Positions 11,680-20,963 of a stretch of DNA of 64,000 nt are shown here, piece by piece. The notes beneath the pieces are model-generated. The model was not told the origin of the DNA. It saw only the letters and a program-made list of their open reading frames with translations, and did no database searches. Each line of letters opens with the position of its first letter. Within the stretch, counting starts at the first letter, position 1. This DNA comes from Roseivivax sp. GX 12232 (GTDB lineage Bacteria > Pseudomonadota > Alphaproteobacteria > Rhodobacterales > Rhodobacteraceae), in assembly GCF_021272185.1 (NCBI RefSeq), contig NZ_JAJSEC010000002.1, positions 434,001-498,000 of the forward strand, read 5' to 3'. A program made the translations under genes and the position numbers.

Positions 11680-12804
11680 TCAGAGCGCCGCGTCCAGCGC
11701 CTTGTCGAGCCGAGCCACCGTGGCGTCGACGTCATAGAGCTTGTCGAGCCCGAAGAGCCCCAGCCGGAAGGTCGCGAAGCCCTCGGGCTCGTCGCAGGCC
11801 AGCGGCACGCCGGCTGCGATCTGGGTGCCGTTCTTGGCGAAGGCCCGGCCCGATTGCACCTCGGGATCGGAGGTGTAGCTGACCACCACCCCCGGCGCGC
11901 CGTAACCCTCGGCGGCGACCGAGGCGATGCCGCGCGCGGCGAGGCTCTCGCGCACCCGGCGGCCCAGCTCGAACTGCGCCTCCTTCAGCCGGTCGAGACC
12001 GTGCTCGCGGGTCTCCAGCATGGCGTCGCGGAAGCCGCGCAGCCCGTCGGTGGGCATGGTGGCGTGATAGGCATGGCCGCCGCCCTCGTAGGCCGCCATG
12101 ATCGCGCGCCATTTCTTCAGATCGACCGCGAATGTGTCGGCCGTGGTCTCCTCCATCCGCGCCGCGGCGCGTTCGGAGAGCATCACCAGCCCCGCCGAGG
12201 GGGTCGCCGACCAGCCCTTCTGCGGCGCCGAGATCAGCACGTCGACGCCGGTCGCCGCCATGTCGACCCAGGCGCAGCCCGAGGCGATGCAGTCCAGGAC
12301 CAGGAGCGCGCCGACCTCATGGGCGGCCTCGGCCAGCCCTTTCAGGTAGGCGTCGGGCAGGATGATCCCCGCCGAGGTCTCCACATGCGGGGCGAAGACC
12401 AGGTCGGGCCGGGTCTCGCGGATCTTGGCCTGGACCTCGTCGATGGGTGCGGGCGCGAAGGGCGATTGCACCTCGTTGCCGGTGCGGCGGGCCTTCATCA
12501 CATGGGTCTCGCCGCCGAAGTCGCCGGCCTCGAAGATCTGGCTCCAGCGGTAGGAGAACCAGCCGTTGCGCACGATCACCGTCTCGGCGCCCTGGCCGAA
12601 CTGGCGGGCGACCGCCTCCATGGCGAAGGTGCCGCCGCCGGGCACCACGGCGACCGCATGGGCCTTGTAGACCTCGCGCAGGGTTTCGGAGATGTCGCGC
12701 ATCACCTGCTGGAAGCCCTGGCTCATATGGTTCAGCGAACGGTCGGTGAAGACCACCGAGAACTCGTCCAGCCCCTCGGGGTCGATGTCGTCGCGCAATG
12801 CCAT
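11680..12804 (-). CDS. Class V aminotransferase, alanine/serine-glyoxylate type
   Basis: This 374-residue pyridoxal-phosphate enzyme has fold-type I, class V features. These are the glycine loop AVVPGGGTFAMEAVARQFG near residue 55, HVETSAGIILPD in the middle, the phosphate/PLP aspartate in LLVLDCIASGCAWVDM, and the Schiff-base lysine in LISAPQKGWSATPSAGLVML. The ATG at 12804 has GGAGAC eight bases upstream; a longer upstream frame lacks a ribosome site. The Lrp/AsnC regulator immediately upstream on the same strand probably controls it, since Lrp genes often sit beside the amino-acid gene they regulate. Substrate preference (alanine, serine or aspartate with glyoxylate) is not settled by sequence. 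Confidence 0.87.
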   Translation of the reverse strand: MALRDDIDPEGLDEFSVVFTDRSLNHMSQGFQQVMRDISETLREVYKAHAVAVVPGGGTFAMEAVARQFGQGAETVIVRNGWFSYRWSQIFEAGDFGGETHVMKARRTGNEVQSPFAPAPIDEVQAKIRETRPDLVFAPHVETSAGIILPDAYLKGLAEAAHEVGALLVLDCIASGCAWVDMAATGVDVLISAPQKGWSATPSAGLVMLSERAAARMEETTADTFAVDLKKWRAIMAAYEGGGHAYHATMPTDGLRGFRDAMLETREHGLDRLKEAQFELGRRVRESLAARGIASVAAEGYGAPGVVVSYTSDPEVQSGRAFAKNGTQIAAGVPLACDEPEGFATFRLGLFGLDKLYDVDATVARLDKALDAAL

Positions 12805-12905
12805 AAGCTCGTCTCCTGTGCAGGTCTTGCCCGTTCGGGTAGCGCCTCGCGGCGCGCGGCGCAAAGCCAATCTGAGGGCGCGGGCCCGCGCGAAGGGTGC
12901 GGGCG

Positions 12906-13364
12906 TCAGCCGATCGGACCCGGGCGTCGCTCTTCGGAAAGCAGGACATTGGCATCGAGGCTCGCCACCCCCGGCAGGGTCATGATGCGCCGCCGCAGCA
13001 CCCGTTCGAAGTCCGACAGGTCGCGGGCCACGACCCGGAGGCGGTAGTCATACATCCCGAGGATATGCTCGACCGTCTGCACCTCGGGGATGGCCGAGAC
13101 CGCGCGTTCGAAATCCCCCAGCGGGGCCTGCCCCTTGGTGCCGAGCTTCACGCCCAGGAAGACGGTGACCCCGAAGCCCAGCTTCTCGGCGTCGAGATCG
13201 AGCCGCGCGCCCCGGAAGGCCCCGGCCTCGCGCAGCCGCTTGATCCGCCGCCAGGCCGCGGGCTGGGAAAGGCCGAGCCGCCGCCCGAGGGCACCGGCGG
13301 AGAGATCCGCCTGGTCCTGCAGCGCGCGCAGGATGGCGCGGTCGGTGTCGTCGAGGTCGATCAT
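12906..13364 (-). CDS. Lrp/AsnC-family transcriptional regulator
   Basis: This 152-residue regulator has an N-terminal helix-turn-helix (LDDTDRAILRALQDQADLSA, then GRRLGLSQPAAWRRIKRLRE) and a C-terminal RAM/AsnC ligand-binding domain (EVQTVEHILGMYDYRLRVVA). Proteins of this size bind as dimers to octamers and sense amino acids. It precedes the class V aminotransferase on the same strand by 101 bp and probably regulates it, itself, or both. Immediately upstream of its start codon is one copy of a 17-bp direct repeat, which may be part of its control region. Confidence 0.9.
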   Translation of the reverse strand: MIDLDDTDRAILRALQDQADLSAGALGRRLGLSQPAAWRRIKRLREAGAFRGARLDLDAEKLGFGVTVFLGVKLGTKGQAPLGDFERAVSAIPEVQTVEHILGMYDYRLRVVARDLSDFERVLRRRIMTLPGVASLDANVLLSEERRPGPIG

Positions 13365-13365
13365 G

Positions 13366-13428
13366 GGGCGGGCTTTCGGGTGTCGGTTGGTGTTGCGGTG
13401 GTGGTGAGGTTGGGCGGGCTTTCGGGTG
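13366..13428. repeat. 17-bp direct repeat upstream of an Lrp gene
   Basis: GGGCGGGCTTTCGGGTG occurs at 13366-13382 and again, identical, at 13412-13428, a period of 46 bp. The proximal copy lies one base upstream of the minus-strand Lrp start codon, so it covers the ribosome-binding region. It could be a duplicated leader segment or a regulator site. Confidence 0.6.
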
Positions 13429-13598
13429 CGGGCGGCGTTGGCGTGGTGGCGAGGTGGGGCGTGATGTGAGAGGTTGGGTCGGCCATGATCAGGGTGGATA
13501 GGCAGGCGCTGAAGCCAGGCTGGGCGCTCTTATCCGTCTGGCTAAGGCGGAACCTTCGTCCCGGCCCGACGCCATCCCGCGCCGCCCGAGAAACAGAG

Positions 13599-13731
13599 GG
13601 CCGCGCCCGACCCTGGGTGGGCGCAGGCGACCGCCGCGCACCGGGCGCTTTATCTCTCAACCCCATTGCCAGGGTCGGTTTACGCGGGACGGTGAAAAAG
13701 CGCCCTCCCGGGGGGAGGGTCGGGCGCGGCC
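13599..13731. repeat. 133-bp nested inverted-repeat element
   Basis: Perfect 16-bp arms (13599-13614 and 13716-13731) enclose a second inverted pair (GGGCGCTTT at 13643-13651 and AAAGCGCCC at 13697-13705). The whole would fold into a long cruciform or hairpin. It lies in the 466-bp gap between two Lrp genes, and nothing else gene-like is seen in that gap. Size and design resemble a REP/MITE-type intergenic element, although the sequence is unrelated to the 137-bp element at 17045 and 33904. Confidence 0.65.
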
Positions 13732-13830
13732 CGGGGCTGGTCGCCCCGCGCCTTTGGGGCGGGTTGAGATGGCGCGCCTCATACAAAATGAATGCGTGAG
13801 CCAAGCCCCCAGCTCGTCCCCACCACCCCC

Positions 13831-14286
13831 TCACAGCGGCAGCGTCTCGTCGTATTTCACCCGGGCGACATGCATCAGCGCCTCGAGATCGGTGATATGC
13901 GGCAGCGCCAGCAGCCGCTCGCGGTAGAGCTGCTGGTAATGCGCCAGATCCCGCGCGATCACCGCGAGCCGCACGTCGACCTGGCCGAGGAAGGTCTGGA
14001 TTTCCAAGACCTCGGGCACCTCGCGGGCGGCGGCAGCGAACTCCTCGAAGGCATTGGCCTGGGACTTGTCGAGCGTCACCCGCAGGCTGACCTCGACCGC
14101 GTAGCCCAGGGCGTGCCAGTCGATCACCCCGCGCGTGCCCTTCAGAACGCCCGCCGCGCGCATCCGCTCGAGCCGCCGCGCCAGGGTCGAGGCGGTCACG
14201 CCCGCGCGGTCGGCCAGCTCCTGCCCGGTCATCTCGGGGGCGGCCTGGTACTGGCGCAGGATGCGCCGATCCGTGTCGTCGAGCAT
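13831..14286 (-). CDS. Lrp/AsnC-family transcriptional regulator
   Basis: This is a 151-residue Lrp-type protein. Its helix-turn-helix contains DDTDRRILRQYQAAPEMTGQ and the recognition helix STLARRLERMRAAGVLKG. Its RAM domain contains VPEVLEIQTFLGQVDVRLAV. It diverges from ilvC across 134 bp. Because Lrp-family proteins commonly respond to branched-chain amino acids, control of ilvC from the shared intergenic region is a reasonable inference. It is only distantly similar to the other Lrp protein 470 bp downstream, so the two are not a recent duplication. Confidence 0.9.
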   Translation of the reverse strand: MLDDTDRRILRQYQAAPEMTGQELADRAGVTASTLARRLERMRAAGVLKGTRGVIDWHALGYAVEVSLRVTLDKSQANAFEEFAAAAREVPEVLEIQTFLGQVDVRLAVIARDLAHYQQLYRERLLALPHITDLEALMHVARVKYDETLPL

Positions 14287-14381
14287 GATCTTACCGCATT
14301 CCAGAAATCAGACGCATGACCTTTCCGCCCTTATGCGCATTTCCTCGAAAAACGCAAACATGCTCGGCGCGGCATGGCTAG

Positions 14382-15443
<1,062 letters not shown>

Positions 15444-15465
15444 GGCCCTGCCTCAACCGCGAAAG

Positions 15466-15495
15466 CGCCCCTGCCTTAAGGCGGGGGCGTCTTCG
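15466..15495 (+). terminator. Terminator-like hairpin after ilvC
   Basis: A 10-bp stem (15466-15475 with 15480-15489, one T-G pair, loop TTAA) lies 22 bp past the ilvC stop. It is followed by a short, interrupted run TCTTC. Confidence 0.6.
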
Positions 15496-15570
15496 TCTCG
15501 GGGCCGTCCCGGGCGCGAAGCCCATGCGCGGGCGGGCGGTGCCTGCCCCCCGCGCCTCGGGCGACGGGCC

Positions 15571-15648
15571 TCAGTCCTTGAGCTGCATCACGCAGAAGGC
15601 CAGCAGGCCGAGCAGGATCAGCACGACGAGAATGAAAAAGATGTCCAT
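15571..15648 (-). CDS. 25-residue single-span membrane peptide
   Basis: The reading frame gives a 25-residue peptide made of one hydrophobic helix (IFFILVVLILLGLLAFCVM) with a short QLKD tail. GGAG lies eight bases before the ATG at 15648, a canonical spacing. A second ATG seven bases upstream is in another frame and leads to a composition unlike a protein. Single-helix microproteins of this kind often bind larger membrane proteins. No family is recognised. It lies alone in the 334-bp gap between ilvC and the DMT gene, on the opposite strand to both. Confidence 0.55.
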   Translation of the reverse strand: MDIFFILVVLILLGLLAFCVMQLKD

Positions 15649-15777
15649 GGCATTCGCTCCTCTCTTGGTCGATTGCCGGGAAGACTAGCGCGCCGAGGGG
15701 CTGGCGCAAAGGCGGAGCGCGGCAAAGCCCGCCTGTCGCCCCGCGAATGCGCCGGCGAATGAGACGGAAAGAGGCAG

Positions 15778-16710
15778 ATGAGCACATCCTCCACCCCCGC
15801 CACCCCGGAGATCACCGGGCTCTCCTGGTTGATGGTCGGCGCGCTGGGCCTCGTCTGGGGCGCGACCTTCCTGATCATCGAGCTGGCCCTGCCGGGGATC
15901 ACCCCGGCCTGGCTTGCCGCCTATCGCATCGCTTTCGCCGCGCTTCTGACCTCGGCGGTCTGGCTGGCGCTCGGCGGGCGCTTCTTTCGCGGGCCCGAGC
16001 GGCCCTGGGGCAACGTAGTGGTGATCGGCATCTGCAACAGCGCCCTGCCCTTCCTGCTTCTGAGCTGGGGCCAGCTGCGCGTGACCTCGGGCTTTGCGGG
16101 GGTCTCCATGGCCGCCGTGGCGCTCATGGTGCTGCCCTTGGCGCATTTCTTCGTGCCGGGCGAGCGCATGTCCTTGCGCCGGCTGATCGGCTTCCTGGTG
16201 GGCTTCCTCGGCGTCGTGGTGCTGATCGGCCCCTCGGCGCTGAAGTCCACCGGAGACCCGCTCGAGCCCTTCGGGCGGCTGGCCTGCCTCGGCGCCGCGG
16301 CCTGCTACGCGACCGCCTCGGTGCTGATGCGCCGGCTGCCGCCGGTCGATCCGATCGGGCTCGCCGCCGTGCCGCTCCTGATCGGAGCCGTGGCCATCGT
16401 CTCGGTCGCCTGGGGCCTCGAGGGCCCGCCGCCCCTGCCCGCGCAGGAGACGCTCTTCTGGCTCGCGCTCCTGGGGCTGGTGCCCACCGCCGGGGCGAAC
16501 CTTTTGCGGGTCCTGGTGATCCGCAGCGCCGGGCCGGTCTTCATGAGCCTGACGAACTACCAGGTGCCGGTCTGGTCGGTGGTGCTGGGCATCGCGATCC
16601 TGGACGAGCCCTTCCACAGCTCGCTGCTCGCCGCCCTGGCGCTGATCCTCGCGGGGGTCTTCGTGAGCCAGTGGGGGGCGTTGAAGCGGCTGTTTGGGGG
16701 GCGGGGGTGA
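15778..16710 (+). CDS. DMT-superfamily (EamA) transporter
   Basis: This 310-residue inner-membrane protein has two EamA repeats of five helices each. Repeat one opens with SWLMVGALGLVWGATFLIIE, and repeat two begins near residue 165 (LACLGAAACYATASVLMRRL). The end of repeat two has the LTNYQVPVWSVVLGIAILDE motif typical of the family. Members export amino acids, purines or other metabolites, and the substrate is unknown here. It is a single gene with start at 15778. Confidence 0.9.
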   Translation: MSTSSTPATPEITGLSWLMVGALGLVWGATFLIIELALPGITPAWLAAYRIAFAALLTSAVWLALGGRFFRGPERPWGNVVVIGICNSALPFLLLSWGQLRVTSGFAGVSMAAVALMVLPLAHFFVPGERMSLRRLIGFLVGFLGVVVLIGPSALKSTGDPLEPFGRLACLGAAACYATASVLMRRLPPVDPIGLAAVPLLIGAVAIVSVAWGLEGPPPLPAQETLFWLALLGLVPTAGANLLRVLVIRSAGPVFMSLTNYQVPVWSVVLGIAILDEPFHSSLLAALALILAGVFVSQWGALKRLFGGRG

Positions 16711-17490
16711 CGTTGGGGTGTGGTGCGCCTCTGCTCCGCTGAGATAGCGAGCCGTCCATAGGTTCGTGAAGCAACGGCTGGGAGCGCGGCACCAGCGGGT
16801 CACGCCGCGTTGGTCGAGAGCGGGGATCTGCCCGTTGAGCGCCGCCGCCTGAGATATTGGGTCTGCGCCGGTTGGCACGGCCACGCCAGAGACGCCACGG
16901 CCTCACCGCTTGGCTCCGCCTCATCTAAGCTGACGCGATGTACGCCGGTTCGCACGCCCACGGCTGAGACGACAGAACCTGGGCCGTTGGAGCACACCCG
17001 CTCAACCCAAGCTTCCCAACCCCGTCGACACCCCTCACACCAGAGGGCGCGCGCCGGACCGGGGGCCGGCGCTGCCGACCTCGGAGCTGCGCACTTTATG
17101 GCAGCAAGGTCATTGCTCGCTGTGAGCTACGCGCACCACTCACAAGAGCGCCGGCCCAAGGGGCCGGTCCGGCGCGCGCCCGGCATCTTCGATGCTATTC
17201 GGGCGCAGGTTGGTCTGCGGGTGGTGGGTGTTGCGCGACATGCTGGGCAGGGTGTGACGCCATCGAGGGCGTCAGACACCATAGGTGGCAATCGTCATCG
17301 CGCCGGACCGGCGAACATCATCACCATATCTTCACAGGGGCTACTCCGTTCAAGAACGGCGCACGTGGTCAACGCCCTCACACGATCCGAACTACCAAAG
17401 GGCGGCTCAAAGGCTCACCACCCTTTCTTAGACCAAACCGTGCCACAGAAAGCGATGCCCACCAGCGCCTCACATCCAAGCCCGCAAACC
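16711..17490. other. 780-bp intergenic region
   Basis: This gap is less G+C-rich than the coding sequence and separates convergent genes. A plus-strand frame is open from 16810 to 17511, but its composition is not protein-like and its only similarity is to the frame across the second 137-bp repeat, which reflects DNA repetition. Apart from the repeat at 17045-17181 and its conserved flank, no gene, tRNA or clear terminator was seen. Confidence 0.5.
17045..17181 (+). repeat. 137-bp intergenic element, copy 1
   Basis: It is bounded by perfect 16-bp terminal inverted repeats (17045-17060 and 17166-17181). Just inside each arm is an imperfect second arm (GGCCGGCGCT with AGCGCCGGCC), and there is a central conserved CTTTATGGCAGCAAGGTCA. 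A second copy of identical length lies inverted at 33904-34040, about 85 % identical counted by eye. Similarity continues for about 26 bp beyond the right arm (CTATTCGGGCGCA). No transposase or clear target duplication is seen, so it is best described as a REP/MITE-like non-coding repeat. Confidence 0.8.
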
Positions 17491-19233
17491 CTACTCCCAG
17501 CACTCCACTAGCACCGTGATGCTGCGGGCGATCTGGGTCAGGTCCTCGGGGGCCATCGACAGCTCCCCTTCCCCGCGCGACACGGCCACGCCGGCGCCCT
17601 CTGAGAAGGCCACCAGCCGCGCCGAGGCGGTGGCGAAGCTCACGTCCTCGGGCAGCTGCCGGCCCTCGTCGGTCACCGGCGTCACCATGCCGACCACCGC
17701 GCCGCCGCCGTCGAGCACCGGCCCGCCCGCGTCGCCGGGGCGCGAGGCGACGGCGAGGCGCTTGATGCCCTCTTCGCCGTCGAGCCCGCGAATGTCGGCG
17801 AGCGTGCCGAAGGTCAGCGTCGGGGCGCCCAAGACGCCGCCGTAGGAGAAGCCCGAGATCGCCACCTCGGACTGCAGCCGCGGCGCCTCGGTGCGGAAGA
17901 CCGGCACGTCGCGCGGTGCAAGCGGCGACTGCGGTTCGAGCAGCGCCATGCCGTTCTCGCGCGCCACCACTTGCGCCTCGGTCAGCTCATCGAGCGTGAT
18001 CCGCCCGCAGGCCTCGACCGCGCGCTCGGCGGTCAGCACCCGCCCGCGCGCATCGGCGAAGAAGCCCGAGGCGACAGTCTTGGGCTGGCGCACCTGCAGA
18101 CCCGCGACGAGGTCGATGGCCTGCTCCTCCTCGGAGAGCGTCGCGGGGTCGAGAACCACACCCTCGAGCCGCTCGAAGCTCTCCTGCATCCGTGCCAGCA
18201 CGCGGCTCCGGCGCTCCTCGTCGCCGGCGGGCCAGACCAGGGTGAACCCCTTGATCGCGCCATCCGCGACGCGCGCCTCGGTGTGGCTGACGATGCGGGA
18301 ATTCTCACCGGTCAGGGTGAAACTGTCGCCGGAGCGCTCGCGCGCGCCATCGACAGGCACGATCTCCAGCGTCTGCATGATCTCGTAAAGACCATATAGC
18401 GTGCGCCGGTCGCCGGGCTCGGAGATCAGCAGCACCTGCGCCTCGGGCACCGCGCCGGTGGGGGCGTAATGCACAAAAGGCGATTCCGCGCGGTCGAAGG
18501 CCACGACGCCCGTGGGGATTTCCATGGCGATGCCGGCGCGGCGGTCGGTCACGCGCTCGAGCCCCATGCCGTCCAGCACGGCGTTGTACTGGCGGAACAG
18601 CTCGGCCCGCTGGCGGGTGGTCAACACGCCGGTGACCTCGAAGTTGTTGGCCTCCTGGAAGGCGGCCATGGCGCCGCGGGTGCCGCGCCCGAAGGCGGCG
18701 TCGATGCGGCCCTGGTAGAAGCCCGCCCATTGCAGCGCCACCTGCAGCGCCTCGCGGTCCTCGCGGGTCAGCGCCTGCTCGGAGCGGCGCGCCTCGGCGA
18801 CGGTTTCCTGCGGCTCCTCGATCTGCGGCTCGGGTGCGGCTTCGGGTTCCGGCACGACCTGCGCCTCCTCGGTCCCGTCCCCCTGGGGCTCGGGCGTGCG
18901 GATCGCGCCGGCGCCCACCGGCCAGAAGCGCTGGGCGTATTCCTCGGCCTCCTCGACGAAACTGTCCGACGGGATCAGCCCCTGCCGCCGCAGCGCCAGC
19001 CGCTGGGCATTGGCCTCGTCCTCGGTGAAGGGCCCGAGCGCGATGCCATACCAGCCGCCGCCCAGCGAGAAGCCGTTCACATCCGAAAGCCGCGCGGCAA
19101 AGGCCCTTGCGCGGTCCTCTGCCACGGTCAGGGCCGGATGCGCCTCGATCTGGATGAAATACGCCTCCTGCGCGGCGGCCGCGGAGGCCATGATCCAAAG
19201 CGCGCTGCCCGCCAATAGTCCCGACCGTGTCAT
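17491..19233 (-). CDS. Exported SPOR / peptidoglycan-binding protein with inactive trypsin-like domain
   Basis: This 580-residue protein has a signal peptide ending ASAAAAQ. A SPOR-like repeat follows (AYFIQIEAHPALTVAEDRAR to about residue 95), then an acidic Pro/Glu linker, then a PG_binding_1 domain (LTREDREALQVALQWAGFYQ, AAFQEANNFEVTG). The C-terminal region has a trypsin-like fold. There the serine motif is GDAGGP with Ala502 in place of Ser, the His position (VLTAERAV) is Arg404, and the Asp position is also lost. It is therefore probably a cell-wall-bound binding or scaffold protein rather than a protease. The ATG at 19233 starts the signal peptide; the frame extends 25 codons upstream without meaning. 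It diverges from glyQ. Confidence 0.82.
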   Translation of the reverse strand: MTRSGLLAGSALWIMASAAAAQEAYFIQIEAHPALTVAEDRARAFAARLSDVNGFSLGGGWYGIALGPFTEDEANAQRLALRRQGLIPSDSFVEEAEEYAQRFWPVGAGAIRTPEPQGDGTEEAQVVPEPEAAPEPQIEEPQETVAEARRSEQALTREDREALQVALQWAGFYQGRIDAAFGRGTRGAMAAFQEANNFEVTGVLTTRQRAELFRQYNAVLDGMGLERVTDRRAGIAMEIPTGVVAFDRAESPFVHYAPTGAVPEAQVLLISEPGDRRTLYGLYEIMQTLEIVPVDGARERSGDSFTLTGENSRIVSHTEARVADGAIKGFTLVWPAGDEERRSRVLARMQESFERLEGVVLDPATLSEEEQAIDLVAGLQVRQPKTVASGFFADARGRVLTAERAVEACGRITLDELTEAQVVARENGMALLEPQSPLAPRDVPVFRTEAPRLQSEVAISGFSYGGVLGAPTLTFGTLADIRGLDGEEGIKRLAVASRPGDAGGPVLDGGGAVVGMVTPVTDEGRQLPEDVSFATASARLVAFSEGAGVAVSRGEGELSMAPEDLTQIARSITVLVECWE

Positions 19234-19383
19234 GCTGCGGCTGTCCCTTTCTGCCTCTTGTGGTTGCGGCGGGATCTTGCCGCAGAAAGCAAGGCCGCTG
19301 CACGTCAAATATTGGTCAGCGCCGCAATTGACCCCATGAATGTGGCGTCCTAATCAAGCGCCGACAGAAAGGACGGGCTGCCC

Positions 19384-20310
19384 ATGGACAATCGCGACAC
19401 GCCGCAGAGCTTCCAGGAGATCATCCTGCGCCTCCAGGCCTACTGGGCCTCGAAGGGCTGCGCGGTCTTGCAGCCCTACGACATGGAGGTCGGCGCGGGC
19501 ACCTTCCACCCGGCCACCACGCTGCGCGCGCTGGGCTCGCAGCCCTGGGCGGCGGCCTATGTGCAGCCCTCGCGCCGGCCCACCGACGGGCGCTACGGCG
19601 AGAACCCCAACCGCCTGCAGCATTACTACCAGTACCAGGTGATCATCAAACCGAGCCCGCGTGACCTGCAGGAGCTTTACCTCGGCTCGCTGCGCGCCAT
19701 CGGCATCGACCTCGAGCTGCACGACGTGCGCTTCGTCGAGGACGACTGGGAAAGCCCGACGCTCGGCGCCTGGGGCCTCGGCTGGGAGGTCTGGTGCGAC
19801 GGCATGGAGGTCTCGCAGTTCACCTATTTCCAGCAGGTCGGCGGGCATGACTGCGCGCCGGTCTCGGGCGAGCTGACCTACGGGCTCGAGCGGCTGGCGA
19901 TGTATGTCCTGGGCATCGACCACGTGATGGAGATGCCCTTCAACGACCCCTCCGCGCCGATCCCGCTCAGCTACGGCGACGTCTTCCGCCAGACCGAGGA
20001 GGAATACAGCCGCCACAACTTCGACCACGCTTCGACCGAGATGCTGCTGCGCCACTTCGAGGACGCCGAGGCCGAATGCCAGAAGCTGCTCGAGGCCCCC
20101 GCCGACGACCCCAAGATGCAGCGCCGCATCGTCATGGCGCATCCCGCCTATGACCAGTGCATCAAGGCCAGCCATCTCTTCAACCTGCTCGACGCGCGCG
20201 GGGTTATCTCGGTCACCGAGCGCCAGGCCTATATTGGCCGCGTGCGGGCCTTAGCGAAGATGTGCGCCGATGCCTTCGTGACAACGCCGGCCGCCACGGG
20301 CGCGGCATGA
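19384..20310 (+). CDS. glyQ: Glycine--tRNA ligase alpha subunit
   Basis: This 308-residue alpha chain of the bacterial (αβ)2 glycyl-tRNA synthetase carries the class II catalytic core. Motif 2 lies in [20 protein letters not shown], the glycine-binding [20 protein letters not shown] segment follows, and motif 3 is in [13 protein letters not shown]. It activates glycine and works with GlyS, which supplies tRNA binding. Its stop overlaps the start of the next gene (ATGA), and glyS follows two genes later, so all four are probably co-transcribed. Confidence 0.98.
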   Translation: MDNRDTPQSFQEIILRLQAYWASKGCAVLQPYDMEVGAGTFHPATTLRALGSQPWAAAYVQPSRRPTDGRYGENPNRLQHYYQYQVIIKPSPRDLQELYLGSLRAIGIDLELHDVRFVEDDWESPTLGAWGLGWEVWCDGMEVSQFTYFQQVGGHDCAPVSGELTYGLERLAMYVLGIDHVMEMPFNDPSAPIPLSYGDVFRQTEEEYSRHNFDHASTEMLLRHFEDAEAECQKLLEAPADDPKMQRRIVMAHPAYDQCIKASHLFNLLDARGVISVTERQAYIGRVRALAKMCADAFVTTPAATGAA

Positions 20311-20810
20311 GCGGCAAGCTCGTCGCCCTGGTGATCCTCGCCTGCGCCGCGATCGGCGGGGCGGCGATGTATTACCTGCAGGTCTTCGCCTATTACGAGC
20401 GCACGCCGGACCAGGCGGCGCTGGAGCTTCTGGCGAGCGAAGAGCGTGTGCAGGAGATCGCCATCGAGAATTACCAGGGCATCGACGCGGACAGCTCGCC
20501 CCTGCGCTACCGCGCCTGTTTCGACCTGGAGACCGCGCCTGCCGACGTCGACGGCGTGCCCTACGAGGGCGCCGTGCCGCGCAACGCGCCGTTCTGGTTC
20601 TCCTGCTTCGACGCCGAGGAGATCGGCGCGCAGATCGCCTCGGGCGAGGCGCGGGTTCTGACCGTGGCGCGCAACATCGAGTTCGGCATCGACCGGGTGG
20701 TGGCGCTGACCGAGGCGGGCCGCGGCTACGTCTGGCAGGAGGTCAACGACTGCGGCGAGAAGGCCTACGACGGCACGCCGCTCGGCGACGACTGCCCGAC
20801 GCGGGAGTGA
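20307..20810 (+). CDS. DUF6446-family single-span membrane protein
   Basis: This 167-residue protein has an N-terminal signal-anchor helix ([20 protein letters not shown]) and an extracytoplasmic domain. The domain has four cysteines (in [27 protein letters not shown] and DDCPTRE), so two disulfides are likely. The size and the position between glyQ and glyS match the DUF6446 family of Rhodobacterales; its function is unknown to me. The start at 20307 overlaps the glyQ stop, meaning translational coupling. Why a periplasmic protein is embedded in the glycyl-tRNA synthetase operon is unclear. Confidence 0.8.
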   Translation: MSGKLVALVILACAAIGGAAMYYLQVFAYYERTPDQAALELLASEERVQEIAIENYQGIDADSSPLRYRACFDLETAPADVDGVPYEGAVPRNAPFWFSCFDAEEIGAQIASGEARVLTVARNIEFGIDRVVALTEAGRGYVWQEVNDCGEKAYDGTPLGDDCPTRE

Positions 20811-20963
20811 GCGGCGCGGCCAAAGGCTGAGAAGGAGAGCGTCTGCGCCCATCCGCGCCCCGCATCCCAAGCCCGGCCCCCTTCCCTCCAATCCCCAACG
20901 GAACCGCATCCGCCCTCCGCGCGCTGTGGCAGCAAGCACAGCACGCGCCGAGGAGGTTCCGAG

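Noticed and set aside
13361-13834. A 157-codon minus-strand frame between the two Lrp genes
   Set aside because: It consists of the inverted-repeat element and Pro/Thr-rich translation of direct repeats, with no conserved domain.
16810-17511. A 233-codon plus-strand frame, partly similar to the frame at 33853-34089
   Set aside because: The similarity is confined to the 137-bp DNA repeat; composition is not protein-like and no ribosome site is present.
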